Part shown: positions 43,584-52,636 of the stretch, one piece after another
How positions within the stretch are numbered: position 1 is the first letter of the stretch
Layout: the number at the start of each line of letters is the position of its first letter
Source: CAWGCE01 sp964480915
GTDB taxonomy: Bacteria > Planctomycetota > Planctomycetia > Pirellulales > Pirellulaceae
DNA length: 64,000 nt
Direction of reading: 5' to 3'
Assembly (NCBI GenBank): GCA_964480915.1
Contig: CAYZRS010000014.1
Location: 36,602-100,601 of the forward strand
Made by a program: the position numbers and the translations under genes
The notes under the pieces: model-generated
What the model saw: only the letters and a program-made list of their open reading frames with translations
Told to the model about the DNA's origin: nothing
Database searches by the model: none

Positions 43584-43612
43584 GCCCTCGGTGTGTTTTT
43601 CGCGCCGAGGGC
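43584..43612 (+). promoter_or_regulatory. Stem-loop after flp (partial terminator or mRNA-stabilising hairpin)
   Basis: A perfect eight-base-pair stem GCCCTCGG / CCGAGGGC encloses a 13-base loop. It lies 28 bases after the flp stop and is not followed by a T run, so it more likely stabilises the flp transcript or attenuates readthrough to the rest of the locus. Confidence 0.6.
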
Positions 43613-43676
43613 TGATTTCGCGTATCAACAGAGACAAATTCACAACCAATCGCGGACTGAAAGCAAGGAGTATGCC

Positions 43677-43787
43677 ATGTATCCGGTTGTTTCCACGGAG
43701 ATCGTGGCAGGCTCGATGGAACTGATATGTATCGTTTCCACCACCATCGCGGTTTTTGTGAGCTACCTTTTGTCATTGCGGTTTTAA
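43677..43787 (+). CDS. 36-residue membrane protein in the Tad locus
   Basis: A small frame between flp and cpaA, with AAGGAG at 43665-43670 six bases before the ATG (43677). The peptide starts MYPVVSTEIVAGS and then has one hydrophobic stretch (MELICIVSTTIAVFVSYLLSL), ending Arg-Phe, so it is a single-pass membrane peptide. No prepilin cleavage motif is seen. The strong ribosome site and the position argue that it is translated. It could be a pilus assembly factor, a toxin-like peptide or a regulator; function unknown. Confidence 0.6.
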   Translation: MYPVVSTEIVAGSMELICIVSTTIAVFVSYLLSLRF

Positions 43788-43838
43788 GGCCGCTAGGACA
43801 AACCCAAAAAGAAAGCACAAACGGGGGAGAAAACAAAA

Positions 43839-44384
43839 ATGGACGCCATCATCAATAATTGGCCAGTGTGGTTCGTGACCTTGGCTTTAGTCGTCGCCGC
43901 TTGGATTGACGGTAAAGAACTGCGAGTACCAAACTGGTTGACGTTTTCATTCATCGCAACGGGTTGGATTTACAGCTTTGTCGCTTTCGGTTGGGAGGGA
44001 CTCGGTTGGAGCCTCACCGGAACCGTGGTCGGCCTCGTCCTCTTGCTACCGGCGTATGCTATCGGTGGCATGGGTGCTGGCGACGTGAAGCTGCTGGCCG
44101 GCATCGGCGCTTGGATGTACACAACTCACACTTTCTACGCCTTCATTTGGACAACCGTCATCGGTGCCATCATGGCCGTCGCGATGGTTGTCTACAGCAA
44201 GTCGCTTAAGAAACACTCGAATCAATTCATGTCAATTCTCAATGAAATCATGACGATTCGTGATCCAAACCAACTATCGGCGATTGCCGCGGATCGTAAG
44301 CCAACGATGATGTTGCTCCCTTACGGAATTCCAATGGCAGTCGGAACGATCGCTTACTTCGCTTGGAGCGGGCTATTGGTTTAG
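43839..44384 (+). CDS. cpaA: Prepilin peptidase (CpaA/TadV type)
   Basis: A 181-residue inner-membrane aspartic protease that removes the leader of Flp and TadE-like proteins. Catalytic Asp24 is in AAWIDGKELRVPN and Asp82 in the GxGD motif (GAGD, 79-82). The short length without the N-methyltransferase domain places it in the CpaA/TadV group rather than PilD. A ribosome site GGGGGAG is nine bases upstream. A hydrophilic loop of about 45 residues (SKSLKKHSNQFM onward) interrupts the last helices. Confidence 0.93.
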   Translation: MDAIINNWPVWFVTLALVVAAWIDGKELRVPNWLTFSFIATGWIYSFVAFGWEGLGWSLTGTVVGLVLLLPAYAIGGMGAGDVKLLAGIGAWMYTTHTFYAFIWTTVIGAIMAVAMVVYSKSLKKHSNQFMSILNEIMTIRDPNQLSAIAADRKPTMMLLPYGIPMAVGTIAYFAWSGLLV

Positions 44385-44760
44385 TCGGCTGCGTGATTGT
44401 TAGTTTAGGGATGCTACGTTGACCTAAGCGGCAGCCCTGTAATCGGTACAGGGGTGGTAACGGTTACGCCGAAATAACGGGTGACGTGCTCGTTAGCGAG
44501 CTTGCGAATCAGCCAACGCCTGATGGTTAAGGCTTTTCGAACGCGGCGAGTTTACTTGAAAAACCACTTAGAGAACTTCGGTAACGCATGGGGGCTTCGG
44601 CCGTTTCCTCAAAGAAACTGCTAGCACTAAGCCAATACTACATGCGAAGCTGATTTTTTCAGGGCAACATGGACGGAACCTTGTCCAAGTACGCTGAAAA
44701 ATTCCACGGAAAAAGCTCCAAGGATCGGATGCTTTCTGTGGTTACCTACAAGGGATAACC
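44385..44760 (+). promoter_or_regulatory. Long hairpin-rich spacer before cpaB (possible structured leader)
   Basis: These 376 bases between cpaA and cpaB carry no gene but several stem-loops: CCCTGTA/TACAGGG (44435-44453), GCTCG/CGAGC with a TTAG loop (44488-44501) and GGC-TTCG-GCC (44593-44602), plus a near-palindrome around GGTAACGGTTACGCC (44456-44470). It may be a 5' leader with its own promoter or a small RNA. It matches no riboswitch I recognise. Confidence 0.4.
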
Positions 44761-45795
44761 ATGCGTCCGAAATCATTAATCCTAATTCTTATCGCACTTG
44801 GGTGCGGGCTCGTGGCATCGATTGGTATTAGCCAAGTCGTTGAACGGGGTGGCGGTACCAAAGAAGTTCAGACCACGCCCATTTACGTGGCCATGAAGCA
44901 GTTGGCGATCGGCGAAGAGCTGGGTCCCAAAGCGATCAAAATCGAAGAATGGCCAAACGATAAAATTCCAGAAGGTGCCATCAAGGATGTCGCCGACCTG
45001 GAAGGGATGCGGCCAAAGCAACCGTTGTACTCTGGCGAACCGATCCTGATGGCGAAACTTGCCAAGCAGGAAGACCTGGTCGGAACGGCCCGTCGGATCA
45101 AGAAGGGGTACCGCGTTGCAGCTGTGAAGGTGACTCGAGAGAGTGCCGTGGCCGGTCTGATTTTCCCCGGCGACCATGTCGACGTCATGTCGTTTGTTCA
45201 CTCGAACGGACGTGGCACCGGACCACGAGCCAAGACCATATTAACGAACGTCGAAGTGTTCGCAATCAATGACCGGATCGACCGAGTTCTTGACGGCGAA
45301 GGCAATTCGATCGACGCGAAGACGGTTTCGCTGCTTGTGAAGCCGCAAGCTGCCAAGAACCTCATGTACTACTCGAACCTGGGCCCGCTCAACTTGACGC
45401 TGCGTCGTCCTGATGACGATTCGGGAGAGCCAGAAACCGATTTCGAACCGATCGCGACGGTCGCTGCACCGCCTGCACCCAAAGTCGAACCGGTCGTCCT
45501 AGAAGACGACAACCGATTCGTCATGGAGATTTTTGAGGGCGGCGGGACTCAGCCTCGACGTTTCAAGATCGACGAGGACGGTTCGACGGAAGAAGTTTCG
45601 GAATCGACAACACAGAGCGGTTCGACGACACGGGCGGCCAGTTCAACGGCAGCTCAAGACGCCGACCTGCCGTTTCCATCGGGTGAACCAAACACTAGTT
45701 CTGACGACGACTTGCCTCCTCCAAGAGATGGTGGCAACGAGGAACCTGGCGATGATCTCGCCGAGAAAATCGACTGGTCTTTTCTTTCTGAGTAA
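44761..45795 (+). CDS. cpaB: Flp pilus assembly protein CpaB (RcpC)
   Basis: The protein has 344 residues with AAGGG just upstream. An N-terminal membrane anchor (LILILIALGCGLVASIG) is followed by a SAF domain at about 37-100 (IYVAMKQLAIGEELGPKAIKIEEWP) and the RcpC/CpaB domain with AVKVTRESAVAGLIFPGDHVDVM. The tail from about 220 is acidic and rich in Ser, Thr and Asp. CpaB is a periplasmic part of the Tad secretion channel, near the CpaC secretin encoded next. Length is slightly above average because of the acidic tail. Confidence 0.93.
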   Translation: MRPKSLILILIALGCGLVASIGISQVVERGGGTKEVQTTPIYVAMKQLAIGEELGPKAIKIEEWPNDKIPEGAIKDVADLEGMRPKQPLYSGEPILMAKLAKQEDLVGTARRIKKGYRVAAVKVTRESAVAGLIFPGDHVDVMSFVHSNGRGTGPRAKTILTNVEVFAINDRIDRVLDGEGNSIDAKTVSLLVKPQAAKNLMYYSNLGPLNLTLRRPDDDSGEPETDFEPIATVAAPPAPKVEPVVLEDDNRFVMEIFEGGGTQPRRFKIDEDGSTEEVSESTTQSGSTTRAASSTAAQDADLPFPSGEPNTSSDDDLPPPRDGGNEEPGDDLAEKIDWSFLSE

Positions 45796-45847
45796 TACTA
45801 CGAGCAGAGCATGAGGCTCTGTGAGGGATCGATAAGGAAGTACAGGG

Positions 45848-47440
45848 ATGTACAACGCTTTTCCTGCCTATATGGCACGTTTTGCAATACTGATTGCCAT
45901 TTCTCTGGCCGCCAATACGTATGGTCAATCAGCTGCGTCGTATGGGCAGCAGGGTGTCGACTTTCGAGTCGACGAGTCGACCCAACGACTTGAGATGGTG
46001 GTGAACTCGAGCAGAATTTTATCTCTTGAGAAAGAGATTCCTCGCGTGTTGGTCAACAACCGCGAAGTGCTTAAGGTCGTGCCGCTCTCGTCGAATCAGG
46101 TTCAGGTTTCGGCCGTGACCCCAGGTGTGACTCAGATCAACCTCTGGGATGCCGACGGCGAAGTCCGATCGGTCGATGTGGTCGTCTTCGCCGATGCTCG
46201 GCAGCTTGAGATGGTTCTGCAGTCGGAGTTTCCGAAGGCAGCGATCCGCGTTCGACCCTTAGACACCAGTGTTATCCTGGCCGGATACGTTGATCGTCCG
46301 GAAGTTGTCAGCCGAATGGTGGCGATCGCTGAGGACTACTACCCCAAAGTAATTAACAATGTGACGGTTGGCGGTGTGCAGCAAGTGGCGCTCAACGTCA
46401 AAGTCATGGAGGTGTCGCGAACAAAGTTGCGTGCCCTGGGTGCTGACTGGGGTGTCTTCAATAGCAACGATTTCGTGATCAATAGTGCTGCTGGCCTGGT
46501 CGCAGCGGGAGCTTCCGGTGCTGCAGGAGTCGCAGGACGTGGTCTCGATACGGTCAGCTTTGGAATTATTAATGAGAGTACACAGTTCTTCGGATTCATC
46601 GAAGCGTTGCGTGCGAACAACCTGATTCGGATTTTGGCCGAACCGACACTCACAACGGTCAGTGGTCGACCCGCCAGCTTTAACGAAGGTGGTGAATTCC
46701 CGATTCTGATTCCGCAAGGCTTGGGCGTCGTTGCGATCGAGTTCAAGCAGTTTGGTACTCGGGTCGACTTTGTCCCGATCGTTCTTGGCAACGGCAACAT
46801 TCGACTGGAGGTCCGACCTCAAGTCAGCGAGTTGGACGAAGCCAACGGTGTCGAGCTAGATGGTATCTTGATTCCCGCTTTGAGGACTCGTTGGGTAGAT
46901 ACCGCAGTCGAAATGCGAGCAGGGCAGACACTGGCTTTGGCTGGTCTGATCCAGCAAAAGACGGAAGCCGAAAGCCGCGGCTTGCCTTGGCTTGCCGATT
47001 TGCCGTTTGCTGGCAACCTGTTCCGCCGACAACGCGAGACCATGAACGAAATCGAGTTATTAGTGCTTGTTCGACCTGAATTGGTTGGAGCCCTCGAGCC
47101 GCACCAGGTTCCGGCTCTTGGCCCTGGCGAACATACGGATAACCCGAACGATACGGACTTCTACGGACGCGGGTACATCGAAGTTCCGAAGTGCTGTCCA
47201 GACGTCAAGTGTCCTTTACCTAACCGAGGTGGTATCGCACCGGCTTCGGCGGAGATGCCGATGGGGGCTCAAGTAGGGCCTCAGCCTGCTCCGATCGGGC
47301 AGCCAATTTACCAACAGTCTATTGGTGGCAGCTACCCACAACCGATGTCTAGTGAGAGCAATATGGGCGCAGACTTTTCAGGTACGACAACCGAAGCGAC
47401 CGACCTGTTCGGCCCTTCCGGCTATGACAGCCTGGACTAG
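45848..47440 (+). CDS. cpaC: Tad pilus secretin CpaC (RcpA)
   Basis: The protein has 530 residues and forms the outer-membrane ring. A signal peptide (FAILIAISLAANTYG) precedes N-terminal domains including the short pilus/secretin motif VLVNNREVLKVVPLSSNQVQV and a BON-like segment (VILAGYVDRPEVVSRM). The secretin core has AEPTLTTVSGRPASFNEGGEFPI and ends with LLVLVRPELV. The C-terminal ~90 residues are low-complexity Pro/Gly/Gln, longer than usual. It starts 52 bases after cpaB. Confidence 0.94.
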   Translation: MYNAFPAYMARFAILIAISLAANTYGQSAASYGQQGVDFRVDESTQRLEMVVNSSRILSLEKEIPRVLVNNREVLKVVPLSSNQVQVSAVTPGVTQINLWDADGEVRSVDVVVFADARQLEMVLQSEFPKAAIRVRPLDTSVILAGYVDRPEVVSRMVAIAEDYYPKVINNVTVGGVQQVALNVKVMEVSRTKLRALGADWGVFNSNDFVINSAAGLVAAGASGAAGVAGRGLDTVSFGIINESTQFFGFIEALRANNLIRILAEPTLTTVSGRPASFNEGGEFPILIPQGLGVVAIEFKQFGTRVDFVPIVLGNGNIRLEVRPQVSELDEANGVELDGILIPALRTRWVDTAVEMRAGQTLALAGLIQQKTEAESRGLPWLADLPFAGNLFRRQRETMNEIELLVLVRPELVGALEPHQVPALGPGEHTDNPNDTDFYGRGYIEVPKCCPDVKCPLPNRGGIAPASAEMPMGAQVGPQPAPIGQPIYQQSIGGSYPQPMSSESNMGADFSGTTTEATDLFGPSGYDSLD

Positions 47441-47497
47441 CAGCGTCGAACAAAAGCAGAGTTGAACTTCCGTTTCCAACATAAGTTGTAAGATTCG

Positions 47498-48736
47498 ATG
47501 AGCCAAGTTCTTAGACTAGCGATTGTAGACCAAGATGACTCCAGTCGTGACGCCCTGAAGGCGTTGCTGCTAGGGATGGACATTGTGTGGTTGGAGGCTG
47601 AATGCTCCCGCTACGAGTTCTTCCCGGATGTCGTCACCCAGACAGAGCCCGACGTGGCGATCATCTCGCTCGACGGTGACAAAGACAAAGCGATGTCGTT
47701 GATTTCGCAGGTCAACGCGACTTTGCCGACTTGCAGCGTTGTGGCGGTTAGCACTTCGACCGATGGCGAGTTGATTCTGGGGGCGATGCGAGCCGGGGCG
47801 AAGGAGTTCGTGACTGCTCCCGTGAAAGCGGAAGAATTGGTCGCCTCTTTCGAGCGACTCGGTGACAATAAACTCACGGCCAACGGCAATAAGTCTCGCA
47901 GTGGACGAGTCATCTCGATCACCGGGTCTGGCGGTGGAGTTGGCGCGACCAGTTTGGCGGTAAATCTTGGCTGTTCGTTGGCGGCGGACGCGACCAACAG
48001 CGTGGCCCTCATCGATCTTGATTTAGCCCTTGGCGACGCCGATGTCTACCTCGATACCATCCCTGATTACACGTTGGCTGACGTGGCTCAGAATGTCGAA
48101 CGGCTTGACTTTCAATTGCTGAAACGGTCGCTCACAAAGCACGCTTCCGGTCTGTACCTCCTCCCAAGGCCGGTACAGCTGCAAGATAGTGAATTGATCA
48201 CTGCGGATGACTTGCATCGTGTGTTTGGCCTGTTGAAGGCGACTTTTTCGCACGTCATCATCGACCTGTCCAAGTCTTACTCGGACTTGGATGTCATGGC
48301 ACTGAATGAATCGGATGATGTGTTCCTCATTACGCAGTTGGATCTTCCCTGTTTGCGAAATGTGGTCCGGTTACTTATGTCTTTCGCCGAAATTGACGGG
48401 CTCAAAGAGAAAACTCGCATCATCGTGAATCGGGTGGGGCGGGATTCGGGACAAATCAGTATCAAGAAAGCGAAAGAGACGATCGGTGCGGACTTGTTCT
48501 GGCAGATCCCGAACGACTATCGCTTGATGAGCGAAGTGAGAAATAACGGTATCCCGTTGCTCCAACACGCGCCCAAATCGGCCGTTACCCAGTCGATCAT
48601 CGAGCTGGCGTCGGCCATCAATGAAAATCTTGACTTGGCCGAGGCAAGCGAGAAAGCGGGCGTTGGTCGTTGGCTGAATTTCTGGCCAGGCAAAAGCAAG
48701 GCGGCTCCTGCAGCCGAGCAGGGCAACGACGCCTAA
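47498..48736 (+). CDS. cpaE: CpaE/TadZ pilus localisation protein with degenerate P-loop
   Basis: The protein has 412 residues. The N-terminal ~125 form a receiver-like domain (LRLAIVDQDDSSRDALKALL). The MinD/ParA-like domain begins near residue 135; its P-loop reads GSGGGVGAT (143-151), so both lysines of the usual KGGVGKT are missing. The switch aspartate region (VALIDLDLALGDADVYLD) is kept. CpaE places the pilus machine at the cell pole. Loss of the lysines suggests weak or no ATP hydrolysis. It lies between cpaC and the cpaF ATPase. Confidence 0.92.
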   Translation: MSQVLRLAIVDQDDSSRDALKALLLGMDIVWLEAECSRYEFFPDVVTQTEPDVAIISLDGDKDKAMSLISQVNATLPTCSVVAVSTSTDGELILGAMRAGAKEFVTAPVKAEELVASFERLGDNKLTANGNKSRSGRVISITGSGGGVGATSLAVNLGCSLAADATNSVALIDLDLALGDADVYLDTIPDYTLADVAQNVERLDFQLLKRSLTKHASGLYLLPRPVQLQDSELITADDLHRVFGLLKATFSHVIIDLSKSYSDLDVMALNESDDVFLITQLDLPCLRNVVRLLMSFAEIDGLKEKTRIIVNRVGRDSGQISIKKAKETIGADLFWQIPNDYRLMSEVRNNGIPLLQHAPKSAVTQSIIELASAINENLDLAEASEKAGVGRWLNFWPGKSKAAPAAEQGNDA

Positions 48737-49088
48737 CCGGATCGTCTGTCCTCGCATCGGTATCATGTTCGCGTTGATGGTGCACCGCCGCTTGCCGTTA
48801 TCGCCTGCGCGCCTCTGCTAATTCTCGGCCGCCTTCTGCGGCTTATTCTGAAAAATCGGTCTGCAACGTCAGCCGATGACGATCGTAACGGTTGTTGAAT
48901 CTAGTACAGCCTCACGGGATGGCGAAGTGTGTTCGTTTAGGAACACTGTGCCACCCACGTGTCTTTTTTGAGCTATGTTTCCTAGGAACGTCACAGGTGT
49001 CCTTTGAGTTCACCGTATTTCTGGCAGTGCGCTTCCGCACGGCCAGTAAACATGACGCGAATACAGGCAGTCACGGGAAATTGAAGCA
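48737..49088 (+). promoter_or_regulatory. Spacer before cpaF with hairpin
   Basis: 352 bases without a gene. A stem GTGTTC/GAACAC (48929-48934 with 48941-48946) and a small stem near GCCGCCTTCTGCGGC (around 48829) are visible. cpaF may have its own promoter here, but no convincing -35/-10 pair was found. Confidence 0.4.
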
Positions 49089-50414
49089 ATGAAACCTACC
49101 AATCCACCAGTGCGCGGCGACGCCAAGTCAAAACAGCGTGAGTTCGAGGAGTTAAAGCGCCGAATCCACGGCAAGCTTGTCGACAAGCTTGATCTTAATC
49201 GAGTCGGCGAGCTGGAGGGTGACGTGCTTCGACGCGAAATCCGTCGAGTCGTCGAACATCTTTGTGACACCGAAGATACGCTGCTTAATCGCAATGAGCG
49301 TGAACGACTGGTCAACGAAGTCTTGGACGAGACATTCGGACTGGGACCGCTCGAGTTGCTTTTGAACGACAGCAACGTCTGCGATATCTTGATCAACGGT
49401 CCAAAGAACATCTATGTCGAACGTCGCGGCAAGATGGAGAAAACCAACGTCGAATTCCGCGACGACAATCACTTGATGCAGATCATCGACCGGATCGTCT
49501 CGAAGGTTGGTCGTCGTGTGGATGAAACGTCGCCGATGGTGGATGCTCGCCTCGAAGACGGCTCGCGTGTAAATGCGATCATTCGCCCGTTGGCACTCGA
49601 TGGTGCCGCGATGTCGATTCGCCGTTTTGGTAGCGATCCGCTCAAGCTCGAAGATCTGTTGAACTTCAAAGCGTTTACTCCAGAAATGGTGATGTTGCTC
49701 GAAGGAGCGATCAAAGCTCGCTTGAACATTGTCATCTCTGGTGGTACCGGTTCTGGTAAGACGACGTTGCTCAATACGTTGTCGAGCTTCATTCCCGGCA
49801 GTGACCGTATCATTACCATTGAAGACGCGGCCGAGTTGCAGTTGCAACAGGACCATGTCGTGCGACTGGAAACTCGCCCTCCCAATATCGAAGGAAAGGG
49901 AGCCGTTACGGGTACCGACCTGGTCAAGAATGCTCTGCGTATGCGTCCTGAACGAGTGATCATTGGTGAGTGTCGTGGACCAGAAACGCTGGACATGTTG
50001 CAAGCGATGAATACGGGTCACGAAGGCTCGATGACAACCTTGCACGCGAATACACCGCGTGATGCGATCGCACGTATGGAAACGATGATCATGATGGCCG
50101 GTTTTGAATTGCCGATCAAAGCGATGCGTCAACAGATCGCAAGTGCCGTCGACATCATTATCCAAGCCAATCGTCTGCAAGGTGGTAAGCGTCGCATTAC
50201 GCACATCACCGAGGTGGTCGGAATGGAACAAGATACCGTCGTCATGCAGGATGTCTATCTCTATGAAAAAGATGGCATCGACGAGAACGGTACGACCGTC
50301 GGTCGGTTCATCTCGACCGGAGTACGGCCCAATTTCATGGATCGATTAGAACAATCGGGGATTCGCCTACCGGGCAGTGCCTTCAAGCAACGAGTGATGC
50401 TGGTTGACGATTGA
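49089..50414 (+). CDS. cpaF: Tad pilus assembly ATPase CpaF (TadA)
   Basis: The protein has 441 residues, a type II/IV secretion ATPase that powers pilus assembly. The Walker A is GGTGSGKTT (Lys224), followed by ITIEDAAELQLQ with the Asp box, the RMRPERVIIGECRGPE Walker B region and MTTLHANTPRDAIAR His box. The N-terminal ~80 residues are charged and helical, as in CpaF. Length is normal. It is followed by tadB and tadC, the membrane platform. Confidence 0.96.
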   Translation: MKPTNPPVRGDAKSKQREFEELKRRIHGKLVDKLDLNRVGELEGDVLRREIRRVVEHLCDTEDTLLNRNERERLVNEVLDETFGLGPLELLLNDSNVCDILINGPKNIYVERRGKMEKTNVEFRDDNHLMQIIDRIVSKVGRRVDETSPMVDARLEDGSRVNAIIRPLALDGAAMSIRRFGSDPLKLEDLLNFKAFTPEMVMLLEGAIKARLNIVISGGTGSGKTTLLNTLSSFIPGSDRIITIEDAAELQLQQDHVVRLETRPPNIEGKGAVTGTDLVKNALRMRPERVIIGECRGPETLDMLQAMNTGHEGSMTTLHANTPRDAIARMETMIMMAGFELPIKAMRQQIASAVDIIIQANRLQGGKRRITHITEVVGMEQDTVVMQDVYLYEKDGIDENGTTVGRFISTGVRPNFMDRLEQSGIRLPGSAFKQRVMLVDD

Positions 50415-50475
50415 TGCGAAACGAAACTCCAGGGCAAAGAAGACTCACTTAGGACGAGACTGAGGAAGAACGAAA

Positions 50476-51420
50476 ATGATGTTCATAATTTACGTCGCCG
50501 TATTCTTGTGCGTCGCGGCACTCGTTCTGGGTGTTTCGATGTACTTCAAGACGACGGACGACAACGTCGAAGACCGACTGGATGCGCTGGCTGGCCTGAA
50601 GCCCAACAATGCAATGGTCGAAGCTGAAAAGTCGTTGCTTTCCAGCCCGTTGGAAGACCTTCCTGCCGGAATGATGGGCGCGGCCAATATTCGCTTGCTC
50701 ATCGAACAAGCTGACATTGAGATGACACCGGCTACGTTCGGACTGATCACCTTTGGATTGCTGCTTGGTGGTGCTGGTGCCGTGATGGTTGCCGGATTGA
50801 ACATCGTGCTGGCTGTTTTGGCCGGGCTCACGTTGGCGATTCTGCCCTACTTGTGGCTGCAGTTCTTGCGAAAGCGGCGCTTTAAGATGTTTGGTCAGCA
50901 GCTACCGGAAGCACTTGAGCTAATGGCTCGAGGTTTGCGAGCCGGTCACAGTCTACAAGCTGGTTTTCAGCTAGTCGGTGAAGAGACACAGGCGCCATTG
51001 GGAACCGAGTTCCTGCGTGTTTTTGAAGAGCAAAACTTGGGTGTCACGCTCGACCAAGCTCTGGAGGGCATGACCGAGCGAGTTCCCAACCTGGATCTCA
51101 AGTTCTTTGCTACGGCCGTTGTTTTGCAGCGTCAGACGGGCGGTGACTTGGCCGAAATCCTGGACAAGATCGGAACACTCGTCCGCGAGCGATTCCGGAT
51201 TTTCGGTCAAATTCAAGCCTTGACCGGGGAAGGACGTTTGTCAGGGATTGTGCTTCTGGCACTTTCTCCGGTTCTCTTCCTCGTGATGTTGAAGCTCAAT
51301 TACGAATACGCCATGACGCTCTTCCGTGATCCGATGGGTCGGAAGATGATGGCCGCCACAATTGTCGTGCAATTGATCGGTGCTTACGTCATCAAGAAAA
51401 TCGTAGATATAAAGGTGTAG
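50476..51420 (+). CDS. tadB: Tad pilus platform protein TadB
   Basis: The protein has 314 residues with GAGGAA upstream of the ATG. An N-terminal helix, two central helices and two C-terminal helices surround a cytoplasmic T2SSF domain (ALELMARGLRAGHSLQAGFQLVGEE, near residue 150). It forms the inner-membrane platform with TadC for the CpaF ATPase. Length and topology match the family. The stop is followed within 10 bases by tadC. Confidence 0.94.
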   Translation: MMFIIYVAVFLCVAALVLGVSMYFKTTDDNVEDRLDALAGLKPNNAMVEAEKSLLSSPLEDLPAGMMGAANIRLLIEQADIEMTPATFGLITFGLLLGGAGAVMVAGLNIVLAVLAGLTLAILPYLWLQFLRKRRFKMFGQQLPEALELMARGLRAGHSLQAGFQLVGEETQAPLGTEFLRVFEEQNLGVTLDQALEGMTERVPNLDLKFFATAVVLQRQTGGDLAEILDKIGTLVRERFRIFGQIQALTGEGRLSGIVLLALSPVLFLVMLKLNYEYAMTLFRDPMGRKMMAATIVVQLIGAYVIKKIVDIKV

Positions 51421-51429
51421 TTAATCGTG

Positions 51430-52392
51430 ATGATCATTGCAGCCATAGATTTCGCGTCTGTCCTTCCGGTAGCGTTGTTCATAACGTTCGCCGCGGGAGC
51501 TTGGTTTGTCTTGGACCTGATGTCCAGTGGCAAGCCCCGAGCCGAAGAACGTCTTGCAGAAATGAATTCGACCAAAGGCGGTCTAGCCAAAGGTGGGTCG
51601 ACGTCGAACAAATTTGCGGAAGCGTTAGAGAAGGCCGCGCCGGCATTTTCGAAGCCGCTGCAACCGAAGACAGCTGCTGAGGAAGACAAGCTGGTTCAGA
51701 AATTGTCGTATGCTGGGTTTCGCCGTCCGGCTGCACCGCAGGTATTCCTACTGACCAAGCTCGCTTCGTTGTGCATTGGACTCTTTTTCGGCGGAGCTGG
51801 TGTCCTGTTCGTAAACGGCTTTTCGATTGCTTCCATCGGTAAAGCGGTTGCGATTGGTGGTATCATGCTCTACCTGCCCAACGTGGTCCTGTGGTTCATG
51901 GCCAGAAAACGAATGGAAGCGATTTTCCTCAGCCTTCCCGATGTGTTGGACCTCATGGTCGTGTGCGTGGAGGCCGGATTGGGGCTCGACCAGGCAATGC
52001 GTAAAGTGTCCGAAGAAATGCGATCGACGTATCGAGTCATTTGCGATGAATTGCAACTGAGTAACCTGCAATTGCAAATGGGCCGCACGCGCAACGAGGT
52101 ATTGCAAGAATTGGGTGATCGAACAGGCGTCGATGATCTGAAATCACTATCTTCGATTTTGATCCAAGCCGATAAGTTTGGTTCGAGTGTTGGTAAAGCA
52201 CTGCGAGTCCAAAGTGATTCGATGCGGACCAAGCGTTCGCAGATTGCCGAAGAGAAAGCGGCGAAGACGGCCGTTCAGCTGATTTTCCCGCTGGTCCTCT
52301 TCATCTTCCCGGGCATTTTCGTCGTGCTGGTCGGACCGGCGGCGATTACGATGCTCACCGAGCTGTTCCCGATGATGAATCCAGGCGGCTAA
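51430..52392 (+). CDS. tadC: Tad pilus platform protein TadC
   Basis: The protein has 320 residues from the ATG at 51430; a GTG at 51427 is an alternative start. The T2SSF domain is seen as SLPDVLDLMVVCVEAGLGLDQAMRKVSEE (starting near residue 168), with membrane helices on both sides and a final hydrophobic segment (FPLVLFIFPGIFVVLVGPA). An N-terminal loop of about 50 residues is Lys/Ala-rich. It pairs with TadB. A strong terminator ends the operon 31 bases after the stop. Confidence 0.94.
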   Translation: MIIAAIDFASVLPVALFITFAAGAWFVLDLMSSGKPRAEERLAEMNSTKGGLAKGGSTSNKFAEALEKAAPAFSKPLQPKTAAEEDKLVQKLSYAGFRRPAAPQVFLLTKLASLCIGLFFGGAGVLFVNGFSIASIGKAVAIGGIMLYLPNVVLWFMARKRMEAIFLSLPDVLDLMVVCVEAGLGLDQAMRKVSEEMRSTYRVICDELQLSNLQLQMGRTRNEVLQELGDRTGVDDLKSLSSILIQADKFGSSVGKALRVQSDSMRTKRSQIAEEKAAKTAVQLIFPLVLFIFPGIFVVLVGPAAITMLTELFPMMNPGG

Positions 52393-52423
52393 TTCGGCCT
52401 CTGACATGACTCACGATTTGAAG

Positions 52424-52451
52424 ACGGCCGCCCTTCGAGGCGGCCGTTTTT
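52424..52451 (+). terminator. Intrinsic terminator of the Tad operon
   Basis: Stem ACGGCCGCC / GGCGGCCGT with a six-base loop is followed by TTTTT. It lies just after tadC and separates the pilus genes from the secreted hypothetical and TPR genes that follow. Confidence 0.92.
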
Positions 52452-52636
52452 CGTAGCCGGACGCTCGCTAGCATCACGAATAACGTTTCGGCTGTTCAGA
52501 GAGTCTAGGGCAACTGTGTCGGCGGTCGCTAATTCGTTGGTACCGGAGCAATAAGGCGAGCCGATAAAGTCCGTTGAATGGGCACAGACTATTCGAAGAA
52601 GTCGACCTGTGCGACCCGTACTCTTGGAGAATCAAC

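Noticed and set aside
44385..44760. Known riboswitch (c-di-GMP-I, TPP, cobalamin) before cpaB
   Set aside because: Conserved core sequences of these classes are not present; only generic hairpins remain.
49152..50231. 359-codon minus-strand frame opposite cpaF
   Set aside because: His/Arg/Asp-rich shadow of a conserved ATPase gene.
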